Source: Warburgia ugandensis | Taxonomy: Eukaryota > Streptophyta > Magnoliopsida > Canellales > Canellaceae | Length of the DNA: 64,000 bases | Assembly (NCBI GenBank): GCA_035236585.1 | Contig: CP141135.1 | Location: forward strand, 72,765,057 to 72,829,056 | Direction: 5' to 3' | In this document: positions 13,332 through 25,503 of the stretch, in pieces | How the letters are laid out: each line of letters starts with the position of its first letter | Position numbering within the stretch: the stretch's first letter is position 1 | Translations under genes and position numbers: made by a program | The notes under the pieces: generated by a model | Databases searched by the model: none | What the model was told of the DNA's origin: nothing | Seen by the model: the letters and a program-made list of their open reading frames with translations, nothing else

Positions 13332-14038
13332 CTATGTTTGACCCTTTGAACATGATTAACAGGTTCGCTGCAAAACAAGTTTTACCATGCAGGGGTAAAA
13401 GACGTGTACTCGTTCTTCTTCTCCTCTTGAGCATGTTATCTTTAAACAAAATGGAAAGGAAAAAAGTATCTTTAAGAAAATGGCATTAGAAGTCAGTGTT
13501 GGACCATTGAAGATCCTCAATCTTCTAGTACATGGACATCTCACTGTGAATCCTTTGGTCCTATTTGTTTTTTGGCGTATGTTTCTTCTGGGCCCCATGA
13601 CGTATGTTATATTGTTTTCAAATAAAATTTTACTAGTTCAACGACAAAAGGAGTATAGATTTTGTCCACAAAATATTAATTTTTCCACTTTTGTCATCTT
13701 ACTGGACTTTGTCCCTAAACTAAATTTTTTTTTTTTCAAAATATTTCAATATACGAAAGGACTTGCGGTAAAATATTACTGGGTAGTTTACAGATTATAC
13801 AATTCAAAGTTATGCAAAGGTGGGCAACTTTCTTGCCTTTTCAGTGAATTTGATCCCTAGATGTGGTGGAAAATATATCAAGTTTATATGTTTTGATGTT
13901 AGTGGATTTGTTCCAGTTAGATGAGGATCTTTTCAGAGTTATTTTCTTATTTGGGTTCTAGAAGAGGCAAAGTATAATTTCGTCCCTAAACAAATTTCTT
14001 TTGCACTGTAATCTGTAAAAAAAAGTAAAAAAAAATGA

Positions 14039-14171
14039 GGGCAGCCCCGGTGCACAAAGCTCCCACCTATGTGGGGTTTGGGGAAGGGGCAGGCCACAAT
14101 GGCCTAAAGTAGGCAGCTTTACCTTGCATTTTTACAAAAGGCTGATTCCACGCCTTAAACCCGTGACCTCA
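14039..14171 (-). mobile_element. Au-type SINE, partial
   Basis: Reverse complement of the Au SINE 3' body: GGGCAGCCCCGGTGCAC at the low-coordinate end, then the accaca...ggcc and acaaaaggctg segments up to the promoter B-box region (ccgtgacctc). The tRNA-like head beyond the B box is missing. Confidence 0.85.
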
Positions 14172-14358
14172 CCTATTAATCAGTTGAACAAATCTACTAA
14201 AGAAACACACAACGTACATCAAGATAGAAATAACCAAAGATCTATTTTTTAACATAAACTCTCTAAAAATGTCAGCCAACCTATCAATGCTCATAAAAAT
14301 TAATTAAAAGGGTTCTACAAAACTAAATTTCCGCTACTTAGATGTTGTTAGTTTAGAA

Positions 14359-14502
14359 GGGGAGCCTTGGTGCAGTGGTAGAATTATTGTCGTGGGACCT
14401 TGAAGTTACTGATTCAAGTTGTGGAACAGCCTCTCCAAAATGCAAAGATAAGACTGTGTGTTATTGACTCTTATGGTCCACCGCTTCCTTGAACCCCCTC
14501 CA
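14359..14502 (+). mobile_element. Au-type SINE, 3'-degraded copy
   Basis: Starts with the intact head GGGGAGCCTTGGTGCAGTGG (A box), followed by the B-box region and the AACAGCCTCT...TGCAAAGATAAG body. The last part degenerates near 14490-14502. It faces away from the SINE at 14039-14171 and abuts a copia fossil. Confidence 0.85.
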
Positions 14503-14830
14503 CAAATAATAAAAATAGTATGATACGTGATGAGCCATGAAATTGGAACATTAAATTGTCAGAGCTACATATGAAACCAAGGCCTAAAGGAAAGTCTGTG
14601 AATCTGGTGAACGAGGCCCTTGTGCTTGTCGAAGATCATTTTTAGATAGCAAGCTTGAGATGACAAACGTAATTTAGTTGCTTCTTGTCACGATATCCTG
14701 GAGGTTGTTCATGTAAACTACCTCGCCTAAGTGCCCATGTAAGAGGTCAATCTTGACGTCTAGCTGCGAAAATTTCCGTCCAAGAGTATGAGCAATGTGC
14801 ATAATAGTGTAGATTGAGCAAGGCTTCGCA
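14503..14830 (-). mobile_element. Ty1/copia retrotransposon fossil, reverse transcriptase part
   Basis: On the minus strand the conserved Ty1/copia reverse transcriptase neighbourhood (the LDVK block and the segments after it) can be recognised. It is an old, short, broken remnant with several breaks. No LTRs, gag or integrase are recognised beside it. An Au SINE adjoins its low-coordinate edge. Confidence 0.7.
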
Positions 14831-15279
14831 ACTAGGGAAAAAGTCTCATAATAATTATAATTTTTAACTATAATTTATTAAATAAACTATGTGTAATTAG
14901 AATATAAGTGATAATAAAATTTTAATTTGGTAAGATTTGATAACCTGGGCTAAGAGTAACTAAGTGGTCCAAGTATAAATTGTTAAGGTGAGGTTTAGAT
15001 TTCAAGTCACCTCTTTGATAATTTTTAAGAAGAAAATCATATTTTATATTATTTTATTAATTAATTATTACGAATTTTACATGTTGATAAGTCATATAAG
15101 GAAACTCACATGGTGAAGGGTGGTTTTCATGTGGACAAAATGTATATTTGAACCATTTGATGATAATCCAATGGTTAGAAACGTCTAATAATTAAGAGTT
15201 ACAAACATGTAATTAATTGAGAAAACTGTTACATAGAAAGTATGTATAAAGGAAACAAATAAAAATAGAAAGAAGGGTT

Positions 15280-18200
15280 AGTAACGTAAAATAGTTTGAG
15301 TGGAAAAAAAGGGGAGTGCTTGAGACGAAAAGAAAAGAAAAGAAAAGAAAAGAAAAGAAAAGAGAAAAGGAAAGAAAAGAAAAGAAAAGAAAAAGGAAGA
15401 GAAGGAAAAGCTTAGATTTGGAGTTTTCGTCAAATCAATTAGAAGCAAAGGAATTTGCGTTGAAGGAAACCACATTTTGAGATAAGGAATCTCGATCTAT
15501 ACCACGGTTTTTTTTTTGAAAAAAAAAAATACCGATCTTTTTCAATTGTTTTCGGAATGAAATTTCCTTGAAATTTAAACGCATATACGCTTGATAAATT
15601 GCTAGTTGATAATCATGTGGTAAATGTTTAAATTTGATATTTTGATTTGAATAGTTGTGTATGATCCATGGATATATGTTTAGATTAATTTTTTTTCTTT
15701 TAATTTTCAATTTGGTATTTGACGCATAATTATGTTATGCAGCGAATCAAATCAGATTTTGATTTTATTAAATATATGTAAATAGGGTAGAAATTGATTA
15801 ATCGCTCATGCGCAAATTGCAATATAAATATATGTATATTTAGTCCAAACACCATGCACTAGTCATGCTTGAGAATGAATGTACTGGATTATACCAGTCC
15901 CACCAAGCACCAAGTTAAAGTTTGGTGCATGGTCATTGGACGGTGATTATGTACATGATGTAACCAGCATTACATGTTTTCTAATGATTTAAATGTTTCA
16001 AAAATGAAGGTAATAACTATAATTGGACGATTTAAATTTTGATTATTTAAATTTAAATTTTAGTTTGCACATAGAGTTCACGGTTAGATTTGATAAGATG
16101 AATGTTAATCTAATGGGAACTTTTGGGCTGATAGTATGACATATCATATTGTACTGGATTGCACTTAGTAAAACTCACGTGATTGGCGCACTGAATATGG
16201 CAGCAGCACCATGCACTAAGGGTTAGATACACGATGTATTAGTACCAGCAGATGCACTGTGTATTGAGCAAAACTCAGGCACATGGAGCATCTACGGGAC
16301 AGACGCATTTTGGTCTGTGATCAAATGTCTATGCTCAGGCATATCATTGAATAAATTTTAAATAAATAAATAAAATGGTTGGTTGGACAAACATTTTACT
16401 ATTCGCATATGGAGTTCTTTATATATATACACACACACACACGAAAAGCATTGGTCAGATAATGTTGCAGAGGAACTATAATGATCATCTATGACAACTT
16501 TTATTATATTAATAGACAAGTGGTGCATTGGATCATCAAAGTCCATTGGATGTAGTGTTAGTCCTTTCTAAATTTTGCATGCATGTGACTATGATTGAAC
16601 TTCATGTTGAGAAGTTCTAAGCAAGCAGCATTGAAGAAATTATAGCCGAACCAAACATCGTGTAAAATTCAAACAAAGCACGTATGGGACAAGCGCTTGA
16701 GTGCGCAGTGAGTTGGACTAGAATTAGGCACATCATGTTCTGAGCATTACATAGAAATCAGGTGCATGGATATGAGCAGAGATTAGCGACTAGGCCCATG
16801 CACTAACCAGTAAATCTGTACACATATTTAGCTTTAACAGATACATAGGTATTAAATTGATAGAAAACATATTGTAGCACCCAAATGCACGAGTAGTGGG
16901 TACTGACCAGCCTATGGATACCTAGTTGTATTGAGCGCATGACGCCTTGGATAAAGAAATTCCATGGTATATCAAACAATGACAGGGGCATATCACATTA
17001 CATATGATAGGCACATCATACACCGATTAGAGGTCAAACTAGGCCTAGGCTTGTGAGCATCAGTCAGTGACTGGTGATTAGACGCATGAGTACTAAGTAG
17101 TCTTAAATAGTGACTAGTAAATAAGAGAATGGAGATAAAGCACTGTTAATACCTAATACACCAAGTCATATTTTGGTATACTTTGCACGATTATCATATT
17201 ACTAGATGCATCGTACATGAAATTTGGTATTTGATAATACTTAGGAATGTTATAGTGGTATTTTAACATATGGAATTGATAGTTGGTGGTTGGAGTAGAT
17301 TCTAGTTTTAAAGTATAAAATAGCTAATATTATATTTCTTGGAAGATCGTGGAATTATTTTATTTGAACTTATGTATAGTTTGAAAGTGTGTCATGCTTA
17401 AAGTATACAACTAATATAATGCTCTTGGACTTTATTATCATTTTTAATTTAGTTAATCATTGTAATGTTATGTATGCATTAAATTGATTTCTAAGAAAAT
17501 TTCACATACTTATGTTTTAATTTGGTTTGGGAATAAATGTGAATGAAATTGATTAATCTATTGAAATTTCATAAATTGATCTTCAAGAATGCGTATATGC
17601 TTGAAATCAACAAAAGTAGTAAATTCATTATTTATTGATGTACATTTTATTTGATATTTTCATACTCTTGTGCAATGGAACCTTTCTAAGAAATAAGAAA
17701 TAAAAAATAAAAAATCAGGAGACTCTTAAGAGTTGATCCTGACTCAGGGATGTTATGTCAAATCCCATGGTTGCTATACTAGGGAGTTAGTTGGCCACTG
17801 ACTTCTGAATAGGTACCAGCCTGTAATAGGCATGTTTGATGAGGGTATGTTACATGGAAGGACTACCCTGGTATAAGATTGATCTGGCTATCCCATGTGC
17901 GGTACCCACTAACGAACACAGGTTGAAACTTTGGTTTTGCTGCATGTATAGTCAACCTTATATTTTGTTTAGATATGCTAGTGCTTGCGGCAGGACACTA
18001 AGTGCCAATCAGTTATAGATTTATCACGGGATGGATTGATTGATGAATTAATCATTCAAAGAATGTGGATTGAATTTAACTCAAATCTTTATATGCCTTG
18101 GATATTAATTGTATTATCCAATGTTATGTTATTTTGATTATTTCATAACTATTTGATATGAATTGAGAGGTTGCAATGTGACAATGGCATGTTTGATAGT

Positions 18201-18740
18201 ACAAGTATATACTTTAAAAAAGAAAAGAAAAGAGAACTTGCATAGCAAGATTTTCAGAGTTTTTGGCTAGATCTAGATTTTCTACTAGGTAATTTATATT
18301 ACTCACCAAAACACCCTATAGGTGAAGAGCAAAAGGAAAAGCTTGAAATTGATGTGAAAGAGATTGAGTAAACTCGGAGTTTCAAAGTATGAAGAACTAG
18401 AAATAGTTTTAATTTATTTGAAAACTTTAGTCAAATTGTAATAAATTATAATGTTTATATTTTATATTGTGATTTAACTTAGCAGCGTTTGGGCTGTGAC
18501 TAGTAGGTCTTGACTGGCTGAAAAAGATAAACTGTTATTTTGAATATATTGTGGAGATTTATTTGATGTACTTGGTTAGAAGAAGTAGTTCAAATATATT
18601 ATTATATGTAGAGTTGTAAAGCAAGAAAAAATAAATTAGGGATCGATCTTGACAAATTATTTTTAAAATTTTTAAAAATATTTAGAAAACCTATTTATAA
18701 AAACCCACGACGTCACACGTCGGGGGCTGCCACTGTCACT
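15280..18740. other. Long AT-rich noncoding block, possible old LTR relic
   Basis: No coding sequence is seen for about 3.5 kb. The overall character (low-complexity start, no frame, and a GC-richer end with ACGACGTCACACGTCGGGGG near 18709) resembles the very long LTRs of some plant Gypsy elements, but no paired LTR, terminal TG/CA or target duplication could be established. It could equally be ordinary intergenic sequence. Confidence 0.25.
15327..15393. repeat. (GAAAA)n microsatellite
   Basis: Purine-rich array of GAAAA units with a few interruptions. An ORF through it is an artefact of the low-complexity sequence. Confidence 0.9.
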
Positions 18741-19110
18741 TTTTAATTGTTAGAAAAGTCACACATTTTATGTCTTGAAAAGTCAAATTCCCGATGTTTT
18801 CCATGATGTATTTTGTTCTGTGTTTTAATCATACTCATAATATGAGTTTATGAACTTTTGAAACTGCTTTTTCGCCCTGATACTTGTAATCAGATCATTA
18901 TAATTCTTCTTGACTTTATCATTACTGCTAAATATAGGCCGAAACATGTGGACCATGTAGGAGAAATTAGCTCACAGTCATGGTGCCTGAAAAGTCACGC
19001 ATCCTGTCAAGTGAAATTTCCAATGTGTCATAATATATCTGCCTCCCCGTTTGGACTATTCCTAATTTTGGGTAGTATAATTCTGAAACTGATGTTTGCA
19101 CTGCCGCTGC

Positions 19111-21011
19111 AGATCAGTTCGCTGCCATGCTTAATAAACTGTATCAGCAACGTTTAGTTGGAAACTTGAGACCCTGTACGCAAAACCAGTTCACAGTCAC
19201 GGCTTTGTTAGGTTCATGCTATCACTGGATGACATTGTATGTTCACACAAACTTTGTTTTTGTTTACTTTTATGGATGTAGATTTTTTTGGGTTGAAGTG
19301 TGTAGGGGTAGTCTCTTGGTTGAGGTGTTATGAACTGGTAGCTAGATCCATGTGACTGGTAAGCAAAAGGTTGTTGACCCACTTCGCATGCATGTCTTTT
19401 CCTTGAAACAAATTGGAGACAGGCCAGACAACTATAGAACAGGTAACATGGGACTATATTAAAAAAAGATATACAGAGTTGTGCAAATATCTCTCTTTCT
19501 AGACAGAAACAGAGAGACTTCTGAATGCTGTGAAAACCTTTTCTATAAGAACTAATTCAATAATTTCTACTTCTGGTTCCAGAAAGAGATGAAAAAGATG
19601 TAATTCTACTTAAAATATGACATGCACCAACACTGAAACAAGTCCATTTTCTTTCTCTGTTTCCTTGCCATATATTATTGTGTTTTGGTACCCAGAATTC
19701 ATGCAAGCCCTTTCAAACGTTCATTCCAAGCTTATATTCTAAATCAAAGCAAGGCAAACCCCCTTTTTTTTGCCTCTTGAGGCTTGTAATCTTTATTTTT
19801 GATGATCTTTCCTTATTTGTTTCTGTCTTTATTTCCTAAATTTAATATGAGCAATTGGGGTTCCAGCTCTTTCAAGTATGAAGATAGGCACTTTTACGAT
19901 GAAGAATTTCTTTATACCAGAGCCATGCTGTGTAGCAACTTTTAAGATCAAGAAATTCTTTGCATCAGAGGCCAACAAGGTTACCTGCCGTAACATTTCC
20001 ATTGTCTGAGGATGCGAGTGGTATCCAAATTTCACTCCTAACTCTCTCCACTTGTGCTCTTACTTGCTTTTATGTGCATGTCTAAAGGGCAGCCCCGGCG
20101 CACGAAGCTCCTGCATATGCGGGGTCCAAGGAAGGGGTAGACCACAAGGGTCAATAGTATGCAGCCTTAACTTTCATTTTACAAGAGGTTGTTTCCACAC
20201 CTTGAACCCATGACATCAAGGTCCCACGACGACAACTCTACGGTTGTGCCAAGGCTCCCATCTTTTATGTGAATATATTCTACTAGTATATTCTAAACAT
20301 GGATTCTTCATGTGTTCTCTTGTTTAATAGATAAAGCCAGTTCAAGTATTATGAATGCATCTCATGTGCCTAAATGGTATTGGATTGGCACCATCAGAAC
20401 CAAGTTGCACAGATTAGTAAATTAGGTTGCGTATGTAAACTAGCCCATGGGTTGTTTTTCAATTGGTTCATGGCTTTCTGATATGTCTGACTTCTATTCA
20501 TTCTGATGCAGCCTGTTATAAGCAGTTCAATGCTGAGGCTACTTCTTGTGGTTACTCATCCTTCATGTCTATTAGTGAGCTAAGGACCCTGGCAGAGGAT
20601 ATATCGTTGATGATACACGTGTAGTTAAAGTTCAGATTGACGATCTGTTCAGTTGTATCTATAACTATTTTGATCTCCCTTGAAGTTTGTCTGCTGATAC
20701 AGTGGTGAACATGGGAAAGATTGTGAAGGAAACTATTCCAGGAGGTTGCCAAGCTACCACCTGTGGAATAGGAAGATGAGAAGTGGACTGATACCACCTG
20801 TTGATTATATTGTTTTCCTGTGAACTGTACCTGTCATTGGTATCTAAATTTACAATGTTGAGTAACATTGCAGGCCACATGATGAGAAGCTGTGAGTAGT
20901 TCAATGTAGAGTTGTCATGACCAGTCATTTCGACATTTCCAAATACTCCACACGATAGTTGCTGAATTGGAAGATGGCTCATCGGCTAAACTTGCTGCTT
21001 CATGGCATAAA
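19111..21011 (+). pseudogene. Scattered exon-like coding snippets, unrecognised gene or relic
   Basis: Four plus-strand stretches read as plausible protein: after a CTGCAG acceptor near 19110 (start DQFAAMLNKLYQQR); after TGATGCAG near 20512 (CYKQFNAEATSCGYSS...); 20690-20780 (SADTVVNMGKIVKETIPGG); and about 20925-21011 (IVAELEDGSSAKLAASWHK before a GTGAG donor). I do not recognise the family, and frames do not join cleanly between snippets. It may be a decayed gene, a diverged gene with unseen exons, or chance. An Au SINE at 20087-20259 interrupts the region. Confidence 0.25.
20087..20259 (-). mobile_element. Au-type SINE, near full length
   Basis: Reverse complement runs from GGGAGCCTTGGCACAACC (head with A box) through the B box and GTGTGGAAACAACCTCTTG to GCCGGGGCTGCCC. 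At about 173 bases it is one of the most complete copies in the window. Confidence 0.9.
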
Positions 21012-21483
21012 GGTGAGATAGACTGTCAAAGGACATGACCATTTGTTTCAGCATGCTGATTACAAATGGACAGGCATCCGAATCTGAATGGTTCCACACG
21101 CACTTGTAGGGTGTTTTCTTTGAAGTAGCAGCCAGGCAAAGACCTTCATTACTCGATGTTGACATTGAGTTTGCCGAATTCGTTTCCGAGTGGGATCTTT
21201 GTTTGTGTTGTGTAGTTTTTTAAAGGTTGCAACCTGATTTGAGTCCAAAAATTTCAGGGCCCCAAAGAACTCCTCTTGACTGATGTTGATAGTTATAGAA
21301 CTTACATTTTTCTTTGAAAATTGATTTCTATGTGGTTGAGTCAAGCTGATGAAGGTCTAAAGTCTAAGAAATGTTCCTTTCCAAGTATCTAGATCCTACG
21401 AGATTAGCCCATACAGAGTTCTCTGTTTTTCAAACTTGCCAACCTAGTTTGGCTTGAAGGCGAGGTCAACTTCTTGCTGATCT

Positions 21484-21765
21484 CTAAGTGCCAAGCCTAG
21501 CTTGTTCCCATTTGAGTGAGCAACGAATTTGGTGATTTCTAAGTCCCAATCCTCCCTCCCTCCACTTGTATGGACAAAGTAATTTCCAGTTCACTAAGTG
21601 AATCCCACCTTCAGCATTAGAATAAGGCCAAAGAAACTGCCGTTGTAGCTTTTTACATTGGTCAAGGACTGTTGCGAGTATTGCTAGATTAGCCATGTGA
21701 TTACAGCAGTTGAGGCTTTGATAAGTCTTAGTATACAAGCTCGTGAAAGCAAGGTTTGCTTCCAT
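21484..21765 (-). mobile_element. L1-type LINE fragment (C-terminal part of ORF2)
   Basis: A 93-residue minus-strand frame carries LQRQFLWPYSNAEGGIHLVNW followed by a KWREGGLGLRN segment, the hallmark region after the reverse transcriptase in plant L1 ORF2 proteins. No endonuclease, catalytic RT motifs or poly-A tail are seen nearby, so it is a short truncated relic. It is a different LINE clade from the RTE copies in this window. Confidence 0.75.
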
Positions 21766-22096
21766 TCCTATAATTTCTTGTAGATCTTATTGCGTAAGAA
21801 TTGAGAATCTCGTTTCCTTAACTTCTGAAGGCCTGTATGGTTGGCTGGAAATGGACAGAAATTGATTTCTATAGAAAATTTTTACAACTTGAAGTTGATT
21901 CTTGTAAAAAACCCAGGAATCTTACATGGCATACAATTTCGGGTTTTTGGTGGATCTTTTTGCTGCTAAAAATTGCATTCTTGTTGGCTCCTGCATTGAT
22001 CATTAAATCATATTCAAAGCCAAGAATAGGCAATTTCAAGTGGTAAAACACTTCTCGCAAAGAATTTCACTCTTATTGGAAATCAATTTCAATTTG

Positions 22097-22268
22097 TTGC
22101 TCAATGGTAAAGTTGGCATCATGTGATCTTGAGGTCACGGATTCAAGGCATGAAAATAGCCTTTTGCAAAGATACAAGATAAGGCTACATACTATAAACC
22201 TTTGTGGTCCGCCCCTTTCTTGGACCCCGCATAAGCGGGAGCTTCGTGCACTGGGGTTGCCCTTTTTT
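22097..22268 (+). mobile_element. Au-type SINE
   Basis: Contains GGTAAAGTTGGCATCATGTG, the B-box region, the ATAGCCTTTTGCAAAGATAC body and the CGGGAGCTTCGTGCACTGGG end with a poly-T tail. The first bases of the head are degraded. Confidence 0.85.
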
Positions 22269-22414
22269 TCCTCCCAATCATAGAGGCAATAAAGGTAATC
22301 TGAGGTTCTTCTAAGATGGGAGAGGTTTGGTTATCGGAATCCTTTTATTATGCTTCTTTTTGTTGTTATGATAACGTTTTACTTTATTATACTATGACTC
22401 TTTTTTATCTTTCA

Positions 22415-22560
22415 GTGACCTTGAGGTCATAGGTTCAAGGCGTGAAAACAGCCTCTTGCAAAATGCAAGGTAAGATTGCATACTATTGACCGTTGTGGTT
22501 CCCCACTTCTCCAGATCCCGCATATGCAGGAGCTTCGTGCACCGAAGCTGCCCTTTTTTT
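22415..22560 (+). mobile_element. Au-type SINE, 5'-truncated
   Basis: Begins at the B-box region (GTGACCTTGAGGTCATAGG) and continues through AAACAGCCTCTTGCAAAATG to AGCTGCCC plus poly-T. The A box is absent. It lies 150 bases downstream of another copy in the same orientation. Confidence 0.88.
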
Positions 22561-24360
22561 TACTGTTTTCTTTTTCATTTTTCTTTTTGGGTACAGGCAA
22601 AGAAGTAAAGAGGAAACCACTCAAACACTCTAAACCTATCCATACCCTAATGAGATGGAAGGTGCCCACCTGCAAACTCAATGGGAGGGAGGTGTCTTTT
22701 TTCCAATCCACCTTGTGTTGCTGTGATGAACAAGGTTTGTGGTGATAGTGGATGATTCTCTTGCCATATTTTAAGCCAGCTTCTTAAGGAGACTCGGAGA
22801 AGGTGTGGTTGAGCACTAGTTATTGTAGTTTTTACGAGAAAATTATCAAATCGTTGGCGTGCAACTGAGTAATAGTTGGTTGTCTCTTTGAAGAAGTCGA
22901 GGTGCAAGTTCGTTTTGTTGGACAGCTTTTTCTAGAGCAGAGAAAACGGCCTATTCACAACTAAATGTGGGAGGAATTTTATATATCCTCTCTTTTTTTT
23001 CCTTTCTTTTTTTTTTTTGGCTTTTGGTGGGGCTGGGGGTGGGGATTGAGTGACCTCCTATCAAAACCCTACCTTTTGATGATCTTACTAGTTAATTTTC
23101 TACATCTTCACTTAGATAGACTGCATGCAAAAACTCATGTTTGTTGGTTGCTTCTAACTACTGGTTCTCTAATTTACTTAGTTAAAAAGTCCATTGATCA
23201 TGATTAAAATATTTCTTAACTGGGAGAACTTCTTTCTCTTTTAAGGTGAGAAAACTTTTTCCATTTTACACTGTCCATTTTGTAACATAAATAAAGGCCT
23301 TGCAAGTATGCTTTGGACATTATTTTAGTCTCTAGACCATCTAACTCGCTTTGATCAACATGAACGGTTTGGATCTTTAAAATAATATAAACAATGGTCC
23401 CACACCTCAACTGGTTTTTGCTCCTAAACAACAACCACCCCCCTCCCCCCCCTTGACACCTCTTTTTTCTTTTTTCTTTTTTTTTTTCTTTTTTTTTACA
23501 CTAAAGGTGATTTCTTTTCAAAGAACTAAGCTATTTAACTTAATTAGATTTCCTGAAATAGGCTGGAAAACAAATTTCAAGAAAAGATTCTTAGAGTATT
23601 TTGAGGGAGTTAGAATTCACAATCACTTTCATTTTAACTTTTTTTTTAAAATTATTTTAATGCCTAAAATAAGTGGTGAAGATGACCAAAATCAATTGAT
23701 TTTTCATGGGTAAAATTTTTTAGGTATATCAAACAAGACAAATGACTTAGATCTTCCAACAAAAAAGTCATTGTTCTTGAAAATGAAGAACAGTAGTAAA
23801 AAAAATGATAGTTTGTCCACTAATCAATTCTGAATCTTATGTATTGAAGAACATGATGAATGACTTATGTCTGCAAAAAAGAAGAAGCATCATGCATGAA
23901 AAAGGAAGGGTGCAGATTTCTTCTCCCACTCAATGTGTTTACACCTACTAGAACTATATATATAGAGTCCCAGCAATGGGAGTTAGGACTTTAACGAATG
24001 CAAAATAGTAAATGCCTTATTTTCTGATAAATGGCAATTTATTTTGGAAGATCAAAGCCATTCACCCTGCTTGAAATTGCTTAGATAGACCAGAGAATAA
24101 ATTTTATAATCCTAGGTACTTAGATCTTATTTTATCTATATATAAAATCATAGCTACTAATTCTTTTAGATGTTTTTCAAAAGCGCAAAACGAGTAGTTA
24201 GATTATTCAAATACATCAAGTTTTCATGAGTTTCCCATTTTTGGTATTTTGAAGTAGATGAAAGACTTAGATCTTGTTGTTTGACTCCATGTGTTGGGGA
24301 GTTGAGTTAATTCGAACTGCTTTCCAAGTTGGCTCACAAGTTTTAGACTATTGAATAGTT
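22561..24360. other. Intergenic, no supported gene
   Basis: AT-rich sequence with several poly-T tracts (about 22990-23020 and 23460-23500) and short frames that lack family features. A minus-strand frame at 22647-22907 shows no recognisable motif. Confidence 0.5.
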
Positions 24361-24483
24361 GAGGGCGTGGAATCAGCATCTTGTAAAATACAAGATAAGG
24401 CTGCCTACTATAAGTCATTGTGGTCCGCCCCTTTCCTGGACCCTGCATAGGCAGGAGCTTCCTATACGGGGACTGCCCTTTTT
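24361..24483 (+). mobile_element. Au-type SINE, 5'-truncated
   Basis: Retains only the part after the B box: AATCAGCATCTTGTAAAATA, the GTCATTGTGGTCCGCCCC block and the GACTGCCCTTTTT end. Confidence 0.8.
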
Positions 24484-25503
24484 AACAGTTGAGGGTGCTT
24501 TGGTAATTTCATCTGATCCTATCTCAACCTACTAGAGTACTATCAACTTAAACAAAGTTTGGCAATATATGCCTGAAAGTAAAATAGCTTCTCACTTTGT
24601 CTGCTGCGGTGCAAGATCGAGTCCTTTACTCCTCGCTCTTAATCTTTGTGCGAAGATTTGCATTCATATCGTAGGTTGAACATTCACTATACTTAGTGGA
24701 TAATTCTGGACTACAAAAATAAAATACTATGACACCTAGCATATGATGCTTTAAAAATAATTTATCAATACAATAAAATATCATGCCTTTAACCCAAGTC
24801 ATTCTATGTAGTGCACATATCACGCAACCACATTTATCAAAATATCGTCTACATATATAAACAAATAATTATACTTCTAAGAAATAATTAAGATCGTAAA
24901 AAATCACAGAAATCAATAATTATAACTACACCATCAGTGCATCCGACCGATAAAAATCCCGTGCACTTTGGACAGAAAAGGCCTTCTTGTTGCCACCATG
25001 ACCTAGGACAGAAAAGCCCTTCTTGCTGCCACTATGGCAGAAGGCCAGGACTCATCCAACGATAGGATTTTTGCTACGTGGCATGACAGGGCAATTGTTG
25101 TGAAATAGTTCAAATCGGACTAAATCTTGGTCTTCGTCATGTTATGATAGGATTTGAAACATTGGATCGTACTAAAAGTGGGCCTCTGTTAGAGCCCATT
25201 GAAAATGGGCTATTCTTAACAAAGCGGGCCCACTAAATTCTAAACTCAAAAAGCTTTTGAAAAACAGATCTATATGCCTATGTAAGCGTCGTAACAACCA
25301 ATGAAAATGCAGTTTTTCCTGCAGCCAATAAGCAACTGCCACGTGGTAGATCTACGTAGCTTCGCGCCTCCTACATGAAACCACCTCAGAACGCCTCTTT
25401 GTAAACTGGAACTCCAGATTTTGCTTCCCTTCTTCTCCTTTTTTTGGCTAGAAGTTCTGATTTCTCACCAGATCTAGATCTTGCCAAATAAATTCTTGCA
25501 GGA
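24484..25503 (+). promoter_or_regulatory. Upstream region and 5' leader of the UTR-type transporter gene
   Basis: No gene is seen here. The last hundred bases are CT-rich (CTTCCCTTCTTCTCC) and probably form the 5' UTR ending at the ATG at 25504. A TTGCAG just before the start codon could be a 5' UTR splice acceptor, but no matching donor was fixed. No TATA box is certain. Confidence 0.35.

Larger units (their letters stand above)
7017..14038. other. Intergenic region, AT-rich, small repeats only
   Basis: Seven kilobases without a supportable gene; open frames are short and lack family features. It holds a perfect 14-base inverted repeat at 7399-7436, long A/T runs around 8450-8650 and 10440-10760, and two hairpin MITE-like pieces near 12838-12955 and 13205-13318. 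A tRNA-like patch (about 11010-11095, ending in GGGGTTCAATC) may be the head of a SINE but is too weak to annotate. Confidence 0.5.

Noticed and set aside
15278-15475. ORF rich in Phe/Ser/Leu on the minus strand
   Set aside because: Translation of the GAAAA microsatellite.
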